Below are positions 18,522 through 27,562 of a DNA stretch of 64,000 nucleotides, in pieces. Made by a program: the position numbers and the translations under genes. How positions within the stretch are numbered: the stretch's first letter is position 1; the number at the start of each line of letters is the position of its first letter. Source of the stretch: Desulfosporosinus sp. FKB (GTDB lineage: Bacteria; Bacillota; Desulfitobacteriia; Desulfitobacteriales; Desulfitobacteriaceae); NCBI RefSeq assembly GCF_002196705.1, contig NZ_NADJ01000040.1, positions 310,001-374,000 on the forward strand, read 5' to 3'. Under the pieces are notes generated by a model. It searched no databases. It worked only from the letters and a program-made list of their open reading frames with translations, and was not told where the DNA came from.

Positions 18522-19592
18522 TTAGTTATTAAACAATCTATTCCATTGATCAATCCATGTCTTTGACTGCTTGTTTACAAAGCTATAATCTAAAGTATTT
18601 GCCTTATTTACAGCCTCACCATAGGATAAGTTTGCAGCATCCTTTTCAGATAACTTAACATCCACGTTGATCGGTGAATCACCGACATTTGGAGCAGTAT
18701 TCGATTGGACTTCTGCACTTAACACATAATTGATAAACTTAGTTGCCAATTCTTTATTTTTAGAGTTCTTAGTAATGTTAATGGTGTTAAAATTGAGGAA
18801 CGCTCCCTCTTGCGGATCAACATAGACGGCATCTGGCATTGCTTTTTTAAGGGAACCTACCACGTAATCTGCAGCAACTGCTGCTGTAATTTCACCATTT
18901 GAGAACATATTGACCAAATCAGATGATTTGGTGTAGGTTTTTACCACATTTGGCTTGAGAGCCTCTAATGCTTTAAAAGCTGCAGCACCATTGTCACTCT
19001 TTACATCTGAACCCGCATCTAATCCAGCTGCGAAGATCATGGAAGGCCCAAAGGTTGTCGTGATATCAGGAATTGCGATTTTTCCCTTTAAGTCTGCTCT
19101 CCATAAATCCTTCCAGGAAGTAATTTTCCCACTCACCGCTTTGGGGTTATAAACAATCGCTGTCCGATTGAGAGTATAAGCAGGGCCATAACCCGCATCA
19201 ACAAACTTTTGTGCTACAGGCAAAATCTTTTTAGCATTAGGTACTTTACTATAGTCTATTTTTGCAAACAACCCATCATCAATGGCCTGTTGCGAGTAAG
19301 CTTCTGCTAAATACATTACATCTACCGTACTGTTTGGATTATTTTTTAGCTTTGCTAGCCTTTCGTCATTATTTCCGGTTTCAACAACGATCTTTACGTT
19401 ATTGGCTTTTTCAAAAGGTTCAACAACATATTTCATGTACTGGTCCTGATTTAATCCCCAGGTTGATACGACTAGCTGTGTTGGAGTTCCTGCATTACTG
19501 GACGTGTTATTGGATGAGCTTGTTTGAGTACCGCAGCCAGTAAACAGAGTCGTTACCATAAGAGCTGCCAAAACTAATGCTACTTTTTTCAT
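18522..19592 (-). CDS. Polyamine-type ABC transporter substrate-binding lipoprotein
   Basis: 356 residues with a lipoprotein signal peptide (MKKVALVLAALMVTTLFTGC). The mature protein starts with a Ser/Thr/Asn linker and then QLVVSTWGLNQDQYMKYVVE, as in PotD/AfuA-like binding proteins; later DVMYLAEAYSQQAIDDGLF and GKIAIPDITTTFGPSMIFA. It is divergent from the potD at 7982-9049. The ligand cannot be read off the sequence. Its co-transcription with purine deaminases suggests a purine base, nucleoside or methylthioadenosine instead of a polyamine. Confidence 0.78.
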   Translation of the reverse strand: MKKVALVLAALMVTTLFTGCGTQTSSSNNTSSNAGTPTQLVVSTWGLNQDQYMKYVVEPFEKANNVKIVVETGNNDERLAKLKNNPNSTVDVMYLAEAYSQQAIDDGLFAKIDYSKVPNAKKILPVAQKFVDAGYGPAYTLNRTAIVYNPKAVSGKITSWKDLWRADLKGKIAIPDITTTFGPSMIFAAGLDAGSDVKSDNGAAAFKALEALKPNVVKTYTKSSDLVNMFSNGEITAAVAADYVVGSLKKAMPDAVYVDPQEGAFLNFNTINITKNSKNKELATKFINYVLSAEVQSNTAPNVGDSPINVDVKLSEKDAANLSYGEAVNKANTLDYSFVNKQSKTWIDQWNRLFNN

Positions 19593-19596
19593 TAAA

Positions 19597-20664
19597 TTAA
19601 TCCTCCTTTGATTTTAGGATAAGTACTTTATTAGATGGCAAATGCAACTTTACCTTATCCCCTTGATGATACATGCGTTCCTTACTGCTGTTGACGATCA
19701 TTGCCCCCACTTCCGTGTCCACACTGTATTGATAATCTTTGCCAACAAAGGTTCTTACTTCAATACTTCCTTGAATCACATTATCAGTCTGATTGCTGTC
19801 ACTTGGCAGCAGTTCAATATTCTCGGGTCTTATGGTTCCAGTAAACACTTCTTCTCGGTCTGAATATGTTTCTTCCTCATCAATATGTATTGAAATACCA
19901 CTATCCGTTAGAAATATGCCATTTTCTTGTTTTTTAAGAGAAAAGAAATTTTCAAACCCAATAAATCTGGCAACAAACTCTGTCTTAGGACGGGAATATA
20001 TCTTTTCCGGCGAATCATACTGCTCAACAACACCTTTATTCATCACTGCCACCATATCCGAAACAGAAAAACATTCCTCTTGGTCATGAGTTACGAATAA
20101 TGTTGTTATACCCATCTTTTGTTGAATTTTTTTGATTTCCACTCTCATTTTAAGACGCAGCTTTGCATCAAGATTACTAAGCGGTTCGTCTAAGAGCAGC
20201 AAATCCGGTTGAATGACCAAAGCTCTTGCTAACGCCACTCTTTGTCTTTGTCCTCCTGACAGCTCCTTCGGATATCTTTTACTATAGGCTGATAAATCCA
20301 CTACCTCCAAAATTCCTTCAACGGATTCCTTGATTTCTTCCTTACTCGTTTTACGCATTCTCAGCCCAAAGGCTACATTATCAAACACAGTCAGATGTGG
20401 AAATAATGCGTAACTTTGAAATACCAATCCAAAATTCCTTTTATGAACGGCTAACCTTGTATAATCACTGCCATTAAATATAAATTCTCCTGCCCGCGTA
20501 TCTATGAAACCGGCGATAACCCTGAGAGTCGTGGTTTTCCCACATCCGCTAGGACCAAGCAGTGAAACAAACTGACCTTTTTCTATATTCAGATTTAACT
20601 TTTTTAAGATATCTGATTTTCCATCATAGGAAACACAGATATCTTTCAAATGGATTAATGCCAT
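19597..20664 (-). CDS. ABC transporter ATP-binding protein, PotA-like
   Basis: About 355 residues from ATG at 20664 (GGGGG box upstream). Walker A GPSGCGKTT, signature ELSGGQRQRVALARAL, Walker B LLLDEPLSNLDAK and the switch VTHDQEECFSVSD are intact, followed by a C-terminal TOBE domain. It energises the importer formed with the two permeases encoded just upstream. It is four bases upstream of the binding-protein gene in transcription order. Confidence 0.9.
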   Translation of the reverse strand: MALIHLKDICVSYDGKSDILKKLNLNIEKGQFVSLLGPSGCGKTTTLRVIAGFIDTRAGEFIFNGSDYTRLAVHKRNFGLVFQSYALFPHLTVFDNVAFGLRMRKTSKEEIKESVEGILEVVDLSAYSKRYPKELSGGQRQRVALARALVIQPDLLLLDEPLSNLDAKLRLKMRVEIKKIQQKMGITTLFVTHDQEECFSVSDMVAVMNKGVVEQYDSPEKIYSRPKTEFVARFIGFENFFSLKKQENGIFLTDSGISIHIDEEETYSDREEVFTGTIRPENIELLPSDSNQTDNVIQGSIEVRTFVGKDYQYSVDTEVGAMIVNSSKERMYHQGDKVKLHLPSNKVLILKSKED

Positions 20665-20678
20665 ACTTTTCCCCCTAC

Positions 20679-21470
20679 TCATTTTGTGAAATGACTAAGA
20701 CCTAAAGTTTTTTCTATAATAAACATAATTAATACAGTCATAGCCATAAGGATCACCGACAGTGCAGAAATTGCCGGATCGTAGTTGTATTCCACATAGC
20801 TCATCATACTAATAGGCAATGTGCTCACTCCAGGTCCTGTTAAAAATAACGAAGCAGGTACATTATTAAAAGAGTTAATGAAAGCCAACATGAATGCCGC
20901 TATTACACCCGAAGTTATATTGGGAAGAACAATTAAGAAAAAAGCTCGCAGCTTCGTAGCACCTAAGCTCACCGCCGCCTCTTCTATGGAAAAATCAAGA
21001 TTATCCAGACTCGATCCTATAACGCGAATGATATATGGAATGACAATAATCACATGACCAATCAGCAAGCTTAAAAAAACCCCAAATTGCAATTTAATGA
21101 TTAGAAAACGAAAAAAAGCAAAGCCAAGTACCACTCCTGGTACAATAATTGGTGAGATAAAAATATTTTGAACAATATTCTTTCCGCGATAATTCTTCCT
21201 GCTAAGTGCATAAGCGGCAGGTATACCTATAATAAGAGCAATAAGTGTAGCGAGAACTGCAACCTGGAAACTAATACCCAGTGTTGTCATAAAGGTTTCC
21301 GACTGAAATACCATAGCAAACCATCTAAAGCTGAAACCTTTTGGCGGAAAAGACATAATATTACCCGAGTTAAAGGCTGTGGCGCCAATTATTAGCAAAG
21401 GCCCACATAAAAACACATAAACCAAGATAACAACCAAGACCAAAATCTTATTATTTTTCAAGCTATACAC
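20679..21470 (-). CDS. ABC transporter permease, PotC-like
   Basis: 263 residues, about six membrane helices, EAA loop IEEAAVSLGATKLRAFFLIV then LPNITSGVIA. It overlaps the end of the upstream permease gene by eight bases. The first codon at 21470 is GTG; a TTG at 21458 better fits the AGAGGTG box, so the true start may be four codons later. It forms the channel with the next permease. Confidence 0.88.
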   Translation of the reverse strand: MYSLKNNKILVLVVILVYVFLCGPLLIIGATAFNSGNIMSFPPKGFSFRWFAMVFQSETFMTTLGISFQVAVLATLIALIIGIPAAYALSRKNYRGKNIVQNIFISPIIVPGVVLGFAFFRFLIIKLQFGVFLSLLIGHVIIVIPYIIRVIGSSLDNLDFSIEEAAVSLGATKLRAFFLIVLPNITSGVIAAFMLAFINSFNNVPASLFLTGPGVSTLPISMMSYVEYNYDPAISALSVILMAMTVLIMFIIEKTLGLSHFTK

Positions 21471-22290
21471 CTCTTACATAGAATCTTGAGGCTACTTTGT
21501 TAATACTAAACATCACTGCAAGTGTGATCAGTATCATCACCATTGAAAGAACAGATGCCTGTGTCCAATCGCTCAACGTCATGGCTTTCTGGTACAATAG
21601 CGTTGCGAGGACCGTATTTTTATTACCTCCCAAAAGTTGGGGGGTTGTATATGCCGTAAAAGTACCTGTAAATACCAAAACGCTTCCAACAATCATTCCA
21701 GGCACACTTAGAGGAAAAATTATCTTAAAGAAAGCAACAACCTTGTTTGCGCCCAAGCTTTCTGCCGCTTCAACCAAGTCATCCTCAATACTGTCCATAA
21801 CCCCTACCATAGAGATGATCATTAAGGGTAAAAAAAGATATACAGAACCTACAATAATCGCTGATTCTGTATATAGAAACATATGAGGTTCAGTAAACAG
21901 ATGAGCAGAAACAAGCAACGAATTGACAATACCATTCCTGCCCAATATCGTCATCCATGCAAAAGAACGTACAACTGAATCTGTTAGTTGTGGAAATATT
22001 GCAGCAGCAAGTAATAACCCTTTAATCTTAGGACTGCTTTTAGCCACATAATAGGAAACGGGTACCCCAAGAAGGATACAAATTAGAGTCGTTATAATAC
22101 CAATTCGCACCGTCCGCATAAGTATACTCATATAATAGGCATCTTTAAAAAAAATAATATATCTGCTTAACGTTATTCCTTGATCACCCTTTAATGTAGG
22201 AACGATGATCATTAGAATGGGTACAAATAGAAAAAATACAACCACAATAAGTCCTGGTATAAGCAATAAATAAATACTTTTAGCCTTCAT
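21463..22290 (-). CDS. ABC transporter permease, PotB-like
   Basis: 275 residues with about six helices. EAA loop: LVEAAESLGANKVVAFFKII then FPLSVPGMIVG. First gene of the transporter-deaminase operon; the 140 bases upstream hold a terminator-like hairpin from the previous transcription unit and AT-rich sequence but no purine riboswitch that I can recognise. AGAAAGGA lies before the ATG. Confidence 0.88.
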   Translation of the reverse strand: MKAKSIYLLLIPGLIVVVFFLFVPILMIIVPTLKGDQGITLSRYIIFFKDAYYMSILMRTVRIGIITTLICILLGVPVSYYVAKSSPKIKGLLLAAAIFPQLTDSVVRSFAWMTILGRNGIVNSLLVSAHLFTEPHMFLYTESAIIVGSVYLFLPLMIISMVGVMDSIEDDLVEAAESLGANKVVAFFKIIFPLSVPGMIVGSVLVFTGTFTAYTTPQLLGGNKNTVLATLLYQKAMTLSDWTQASVLSMVMILITLAVMFSINKVASRFYVRGV

Positions 22291-22432
22291 TTTTTAGTTA
22301 AATCCTTTCTCTTAAATGTGGCTAATTATCTCATAGCCTCGTTGTCGAAGTAAGATGAAATCAGTCGAATTTGTCGTCTATCAACACTTTTTAGTTCTCA
22401 ATTAGCCTATAAAAATGTGTAAATAAAAAAGA

Positions 22433-22473
22433 AAGTGTTTTTTGTTAGTATAAAATATCTAACAAAAACACTT
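22433..22473 (-). terminator. Terminator-like hairpin upstream of the purine operon
   Basis: AAGTGTTTTTTGTTAG pairs with CTAACAAAAACACTT around a 10-base loop, one base bulged. Continuing on the minus strand is CTTTCTTTTTTATTT, a good T-rich tail. It would end transcription reading in from the broken genes at 22.8-24.7 kb. The 300 bases between it and 22778 hold no gene; a short coding-like tail (VLNIRTRGQGVGDLKMINEH ...) ends there at about 22660. Confidence 0.6.
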
Positions 22474-22777
22474 CCCTCTGTAAACAAAGTAAAATGTATC
22501 CGTTACAAAGTGAACCTCTTATCCCTTAAGATAGATCAAAAGAGATCGAGTTAGAATTCACATAAATTTCTTTGCTAATCATGGTACCAATATTAGTTCA
22601 AAGAGTCAATAGTCTCACTCAGATTTTCTATCCGTTCGTAACTACATAGAAAATAATTAGTTTCATATAGAAGCCATGATCTTGTGTGAGATTATGCTGT
22701 GATTTATATTCTCAATATGCTCATTGATCATTTTCAAATCACCCACACCCTGTCCCCTTGTTCTAATGTTTAAAACG

Positions 22778-24160
22778 TTAATTCTTTTTTTTGCACTTCT
22801 GAGATTCGATGATGGTTTTATTTACCGAAGTAAATATTACCGTGTATAGTTGATAGAATTTGTAATAACCAAAACGACGGTCGCCGTTTTCATCTAAGGC
22901 TAGTACACCGCTAAGGCCGCAAAAAGCATGCTTGCCAACATAGCTATTGATTTCCTGTATGTCTGCGGATGTCCCCTTCTCCAGATAAGCACAGCCCAAA
23001 AGCCATAGACCGTCAAAGACGCTGACGGAACTTTCTTTAGACGGTTCGGCCGGCTGTAGTTTGTTGTTGAGCACCGCATAGAGTGGGGTAAAATAGTCGC
23101 CGTAAGGCGTATAGTCCGGCGCCGTATAGCTGAGTTGAGCCGCTTTGGCAGCCGTTTCCTGATCAGCCTGGAGCGCATGGGACAAGGCTGAGCCGTCGGA
23201 ACCGTACCAGCGAACTCTCAGCAAGGTGCTATCTGCCGGAATATCTTTGAGCACAGTGACAATTTCATCATAGGAAACAGCCAAAACGGCCGTTTCGGAG
23301 GAGATACCCTTTTGCACGGTCTGCCCAGCTTGCTGCAACAAAGCGGAGAAATCCGGATGAGCAGGATTATAGGCCAAAGGCGTTACCTTTCCTTGAAAAT
23401 TGCTCTGAAAACTCTTGACTAAGTCCTGACCATAAGTATCGTCGCGATAGAGGACCACGACGTTCTTTTTGCCGTCCTGCTGCATCAGTTTGGCCAAGGC
23501 TTTGGTTTGAGCGGCATCATTCAGCACCAGCCTGTAAATGCGGTCTTTCGTGCTTAAAGAGGGTGCCGATGACGTCGGGGAAATGACGATTGCGCCTGCG
23601 GCATCAACGAGCGGCTTGACTTCAGCCAATTCCGAACTGCTGATCAAGCCGATAATGTTCTTGATGCCTTGGCTCAGAGTTTTCTTGATTACCGCCGCTG
23701 CTTTATCCGGGTCGCCGGCCGTATCTTCCACTACCAGTTCCAAATGGAGATCAGAGCCGCAGGACTCGGCATATTGGTTAAAGTGCTCGGCAGCATAGCG
23801 GAGAATTGAGAGCATTTCTTGGCCGTCATGGGCCAGATCCCCCGTTAGGGGCAGCAGGACAGCGATTCGGACATTTCCGCCTTCTTTGGCGACAGTCCAT
23901 TTAATGGTCTGAATGATCGGCTTTCCAAAACCGGGGTTGACGTATTGCCCCAAACACCGCCAGTTGTAGCCGTCCCCTTGAGATTCGATCTGGTAGAGCA
24001 TAAAGCGTGCCCCGAGGGTATCACCGTTTTCATCCATGACATTAATGGCGGCGCTGGCGTTGCGGTAACGCTGTGCTGTATCAACAATCGTCTTTTTCAG
24101 AGAATCAATATCCCTCTGGGCGGTTTCTCTATAGGTTTCGGCAAGCAGCCAAAGGCACGC
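22778..24160 (-). pseudogene. Truncated tandem-domain periplasmic binding protein (LivJ-like)
   Basis: The intact part is a Leu/Ile/Val-binding-protein-like domain (about residues 55-400 of the open frame: VRIAVLLPLTGDLAHDGQEM, NIIGLISSSELAEVKPLVDA, VVVLYRDDTYGQDLVKSFQS). Before it, upstream of the first Met at 24037, the frame stays open and encodes the end of a second such domain: LWLLAETYRE ... NVMDENGDTLGARFMLYQI, which resembles the C-terminal LWLLGCAYLE ... LALDENGDRRFGYYKFYQL. So the ancestor had two binding domains in tandem. The 5' part, including any signal peptide, is lost at about 24160, where the frame meets the WYL gene. Confidence 0.7.
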
Positions 24161-24752
24161 TAGACCAGCTGTACTTTATACTTCGGCTATAAAACTCTTC
24201 GAGATATCCCTTTTCGAATGTATTCTTGCAAACTTCTATAGAATCTATTCTGTCAAGCCTGGATATTATGCACCTATTCTGCAAATCATAGGACACTAGA
24301 TAAAATCTCCCGCAGCTTATGTCATACCGTATTTTATACGGTTTCAACAACGGTCTATTATCAACTTTCGTTTTGGCTGCCGGAAGAATATAATCTAGTC
24401 TCACATATCTTCTTTCATGGATTGCCTTTAATATTTGGCAGAGTACCTGCTCCTCAATGACAGGATGAAAATGTAGATTTTTGTATTGAAAATCATCCCT
24501 TAATGCCAAATCCATTCTTCTCTCATACCTTGCATAGTCCTTTAAGCTTTGTTCAACGTAGTACCCATCTCTATCCGTCTTTATAAATTCAGTTTCAACA
24601 TACTGTTGTATTCTTCTGATTTCATAACTTATCTTCCTTGAACTAAGCTTTCTCTTTTCCCCTAAACCTTCTCTTGAAAAACATCCATAAAGGAAGACAT
24701 CCCTAAGTATTGACCTTATGATGTTATAGTGCTTAATAAAATCGTTAAACAA
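24129..24752 (-). pseudogene. Truncated WYL-domain transcriptional regulator
   Basis: 207 residues. An N-terminal helix-turn-helix-like part (SSRKISYEIRRIQQYVETEF) is followed by a WYL domain (RRYVRLDYILPAAKTKVDNR, LKPYKIRYDISCGRFYLVSY). WYL regulators are usually over 300 residues; here the protein stops soon after SIKYSW, where others enter the WYL C-terminal domain. The last ten residues (VPLAACRNL) are read out of frame from the truncated binding-protein gene. A deletion therefore fused two unrelated genes. It may still make a short DNA-binding protein. Confidence 0.65.
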
Positions 24753-25271
24753 TAGGAGCCCTCCTTAAGATGAATTAATTCGATTGCAACAGGGATAAAC
24801 CTATATTAAGAGTGTAAACTAAACCAATAATGTTTCACAGACAAAAAGCTTGCTATAATTAGAATTTCAATCTCTCGCAGCAACTTGCAAGTTGATACTT
24901 ATTTTGATTCATTATTCAATCTTAATATAAGCAAATTAAACCAAATACAAAGAACATCTTCGATCTCAGCAGAACCTTCTTTGTCTTGACAAAATAGCAT
25001 AACTTATTCCTCTAAACCACCGTTCACATATAAAAGAGATAAACTCAAGCCCATTAGAGCTTGAGTTTATCTCTTTTATATAGAATATCCGTTCAATTTT
25101 AGACCAATTAGCTTTTTTACTATTTTGGAACACTATAAAACTATTTATATTCACTTATTTATTAATGTCAAAATATCCATACTGCAACATTATAATTTCT
25201 TAATTATTTATCACTTTACCTTCATGCTTTTAAGAACTGCAACTAAGAATCCAGAGAACCATGACAAGAAA
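24753..25271. other. Intergenic stretch with a 23-bp perfect hairpin and repeat R4
   Basis: No gene is supported. It contains the perfect inverted repeat at 25028-25081 and a copy (25074-25135) of the dispersed repeat found at 27722-27860, here lacking the ppdK-like segment. The remainder is AT-rich. Confidence 0.5.
25028..25081. repeat. 23-bp perfect inverted repeat, probable small insertion
   Basis: Arms 25028-25050 and 25059-25081 pair perfectly over 23 bases with the 8-base loop CCATTAGA. The flanks CCTCTAAACCAC and TTTTATATAGAATATCCG are contiguous at 27709-27738, so this hairpin interrupts one of the two copies of the surrounding repeat. It resembles a miniature insertion or a terminator-like cassette. 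Confidence 0.65.
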
Positions 25272-26015
25272 TCACCTCATGGATTCGGCTATTTTTATTA
25301 ACGTGTCTCGATCAGCGCTACTGCAAAAAATTCTGAACCAATACCTACCATCAGACCAGTTGATAAAAAGAGGTAAAGAGCTTTTTGTTTGCAAAACAAT
25401 TAAACCATCGTTTTCACCAATTTTTACCTTCTCTACAGTATATCCTTGGTCAGAACCAACCATAGTTACGTCAGTTGCACTTGTTTCCCTGATATCTAGT
25501 AATTCAGACTCTGCAGAAATTGTTCTTCCTGAACCATCCAGGGTAAGGAATTTCTGGGTAACCCTGATCGCAACCGTTTCAGCCGATCCGAAACGACCGA
25601 CTAAAGTAGGAGTATCATCGTTTATAGTTATTCCTTCCGGAAGGTAGGTTGGAAGTTTGATTGGGATTTTAGCAATTTGTTTTGCATGGGAAAGCGTTGT
25701 TGGCATGAACAGGTCAGGGGTTATTTCTGCTACCTTCTCACCAATATTTTGCACAAACGTTATTGTAAACGTACCCACCCCATTTCTCAGAAGCCAAGAT
25801 TTCTCAGCATCATCTGCAAACGCAGAAGTTATCGAACCAAGTGGTATCGCAATAGCTATTAATAGCACTGTGGCCATTAAACCAACTCTACGTAGATATA
25901 GTCGCCTATTTCGTCTAAATACATGCTTCTTTTGAATACTCGCCCACAAATGTTGTGGTATCTCAATACCGTCTACAGCCCTATGAAGCCCTGCTCTAAC
26001 AAAGTTTTCAGTCAT
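25272..26015 (-). CDS. Anti-sigma-like membrane protein, DUF4367 type
   Basis: About 247 residues from ATG at 26015, which has AGGAGG eight bases upstream. Residues 1-45 are cytoplasmic, one membrane segment follows (LMATVLLIAIAIPLGSITSA), and the outer part has the DUF4367 pattern (PIKLPTYLPEGIT ... VEKVKIGENDGLIVLQTKSS ... GRYWFRIFCSS). Its start overlaps the ECF sigma factor gene by eight bases, the classic arrangement of sigma and anti-sigma partners. There is no CHCC zinc motif, so binding to the sigma factor is inferred from context. Confidence 0.7.
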   Translation of the reverse strand: MTENFVRAGLHRAVDGIEIPQHLWASIQKKHVFRRNRRLYLRRVGLMATVLLIAIAIPLGSITSAFADDAEKSWLLRNGVGTFTITFVQNIGEKVAEITPDLFMPTTLSHAKQIAKIPIKLPTYLPEGITINDDTPTLVGRFGSAETVAIRVTQKFLTLDGSGRTISAESELLDIRETSATDVTMVGSDQGYTVEKVKIGENDGLIVLQTKSSLPLFINWSDGRYWFRIFCSSADRDTLIKIAESMR

Positions 26016-26577
26016 GATAGACACCTCCTAATAGTTCCACTGTCTTAGGGAAAATCCTTCGCAACCCTTCCCGTCCTCTATTCAGGCGAGATTTTACAGT
26101 GCCCAACGGAATATGTAGCGTTTTTGCAATTTCATCTTCACTTAGGTCTGCATAATATCGAAGTACTAAGGGTACTCGCAATTTAGGTGAGAGCCTTTGT
26201 ACTGATTCCCAGATTTCAATGCACAGTTCTTTACTTACAGCTGCAGTTTCTGGATTGTTTGCTGAAGGCGACCATTTTTCGGGAATTTTGTCCGTTGGAA
26301 TTGGCCATCTTATCATCCTTCGCGTCAAGCGCATTGCTTCATTAATAAGTATGCGATAAAACCATGCCCGAAATGGTTCACCGTCTCGAAAGCGCTTTAT
26401 GTTCTGAAAAACCTTTAAGAAGGCTTCTTGACAGACATCCGTAGCAACATTCGGGTTTTTCACCAGAATCAGTGCTGTCCCATAGGCAAATTGAATGTGT
26501 TGTTGATAGAGTTCTGCAAATGCCGCCTCATCATGATTTTTACATCTCCGAATTAATTCTATCTCTGCACTAGGCAT
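26008..26577 (-). CDS. ECF-type RNA polymerase sigma factor
   Basis: 189 residues. Region 2 is seen as CKNHDEAAFAELYQQHIQFA ... ATDVCQEAFLKVFQNIKRF ... FRAWFYRILINEAMRLTRR, and region 4 as LSPKLRVPLVLRYYADLSED ... IAKTLHIPLGTVKSRLNRGR. The length fits ECF factors. The overlapping downstream gene is its likely regulator. The target genes cannot be seen; no second copy of an obvious ECF promoter was identified. Confidence 0.9.
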   Translation of the reverse strand: MPSAEIELIRRCKNHDEAAFAELYQQHIQFAYGTALILVKNPNVATDVCQEAFLKVFQNIKRFRDGEPFRAWFYRILINEAMRLTRRMIRWPIPTDKIPEKWSPSANNPETAAVSKELCIEIWESVQRLSPKLRVPLVLRYYADLSEDEIAKTLHIPLGTVKSRLNRGREGLRRIFPKTVELLGGVYHD

Positions 26578-26812
26578 TTATGAACGATTCCCCCCTTGTT
26601 TAAGGACTCACTAATAATACACTTACTAAGTGGATTTGGTTCCAATCTTTAGAAAATCTTTTTAAAGGCTTTATATTTATCAGTCACTTGAAACCCGTTG
26701 TTCCATCGGATTAGAAACTCTGTTGAGTATCATAAATCTATATTTCGAAACTAATACCAGGGGTTTCCTTCCCTCAAGAAATAAAATATAGCAAATTAGC
26801 CGGCAATAAAAA

Positions 26813-26851
26813 TAGGGCACTGTCCCCTAAAGATTTGGTGACAGTACCCTT
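26813..26851. repeat. REP-like imperfect palindrome, copy 2
   Basis: TAGGGCACTGTCCCC and GGTGACAGTACCC frame AAAGATTT-type sequence, matching the palindrome at 11241-11281. Both are followed by a block containing TATATAAGGC. Confidence 0.5.
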
Positions 26852-26924
26852 CTCTATATTTTTACAGTTGCCTACAAACCATGTATATAAGGCTTTGGCA
26901 CCTATATTAATGCTTACATATGCC

Positions 26925-27014
26925 TTACTTTGATTGGTCCTTATTGATAACCGCTGCCTGGGCGACAGCAAACACTTTAAGACCAATCCCATTTTTCACT
27001 ATTACGGAACACTT
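26925..27014 (-). repeat. Dispersed repeat with ppdK 3'-end-like segment, copy R2
   Basis: On the minus strand: AGTGTTCCGTAATAGTG, then a frame KVFAVAQAAVINKDQSK followed by stop. It starts directly after the stop codon of the DUF4160 pseudogene, so the repeat may have been inserted there or the two travel together. Confidence 0.6.
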
Positions 27015-27294
27015 TTAGCAATAGAATTTAATATCGTTAACTTTAAAATGATTCTTCCACTCTGCGCAAATCATGAAATATTGGGCAGCGATAATATCGG
27101 ATAACTCATTCAACTCTTTTTGAGGTATCCTGCTTCCATATATTAGCAATGATACATCCACCGGAGGCTGTTAGCCATATCTTAGTAGCATTAGCACTCG
27201 GCTTTCCTTTTCCGACATGAACATGAATCGCCTCATTATTTTCATTCGACCAAAAATACACCAGTTATTCGCCAATACGAAACAAACTAGGCAA
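27015..27294 (-). pseudogene. DUF4160 pseudogene
   Basis: Starting at TTG (27294), the minus strand encodes MPSLFRIGE, then an in-frame TAA, then LVYFWSNENNEAIHVHVGKG and SANATKIWLTASGG, which is the DUF4160 core (compare MPEISIFYGIRI ... PPHFHAEY in the intact gene at 28244-28504). After CIIAN a one-base shift is needed to continue with SRIPQKELNELSDIIAAQYF and CAEWKNHF, the usual family C-terminus. One nonsense mutation and one frameshift make it inactive. It overlaps the stop codon of the gene at 27287-27556. Confidence 0.75.
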
Positions 27295-27556
27295 TCTGGA
27301 TACCTTCCGCAGCAGCATACTTATACAAGAGATGAGCATTGCTATGCAGGAATTGGCTAAAGTTCTCAATCTCTTTATCTGAAAATCCGTCTCTCTTTAT
27401 CCAAGTATAAGCAGGTAACGCACATCTGGCCACATCAAATCCGCCTTCTTTCGGACGCTCGAAATGAACTTCCAAACACTGCATGCCATCTTCTTCAATG
27501 AGGTGAGAATGTGTTATTTCAGTTTCATCCGCCAAAGTCATATATGGATACATCAT
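27287..27556 (-). CDS. Hypothetical protein paired with a DUF4160 gene
   Basis: About 89 residues; I do not recognise the family. It is acidic and soluble, with a central VHFERPKEGGFDVARCALPA and a helical C-terminus (KEIENFSQFLHSNAHLLYKY). A start at 27556 (ATG) gives better spacing to the GGGGG box than the GTG at 27562. The gene overlaps the start of the DUF4160 pseudogene downstream, so the two probably formed a two-gene unit similar to the DUF4160-DUF2442 pair nearby. A toxin-antitoxin role is possible but unsupported. Confidence 0.6.
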   Translation of the reverse strand: MMYPYMTLADETEITHSHLIEEDGMQCLEVHFERPKEGGFDVARCALPAYTWIKRDGFSDKEIENFSQFLHSNAHLLYKYAAAEGIQIA

Positions 27557-27562
27557 GGGCAC

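Larger units (their letters stand above)
26578..27014. other. Gene-poor interval with REP-like palindrome and repeat R2
   Basis: From 26578 to 26812 nothing is recognised. A REP-like palindrome (26813-26851) and the repeat R2 (26925-27014) follow. A 72-codon minus-strand open frame across 26774-26992 runs through both repeats and is unlikely to be a gene. Confidence 0.45.

Noticed and set aside
22300-22440. Purine riboswitch upstream of the deaminase operon
   Set aside because: No conserved purine-aptamer core or paired P2/P3 loops could be found on the minus strand.
22660-22790. Possible C-terminal extension of the binding protein by frameshift in an A-run
   Set aside because: The frame after the A8 run reads VLNIRTRGQGVGDLK-like sequence, but the binding domain is already complete before it; more likely an unrelated gene tail.
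26774-26992. 72-residue open frame on the minus strand
   Set aside because: It spans the REP-like palindrome and repeat R2 in a frame different from the ppdK-like tail; no ribosome binding site.
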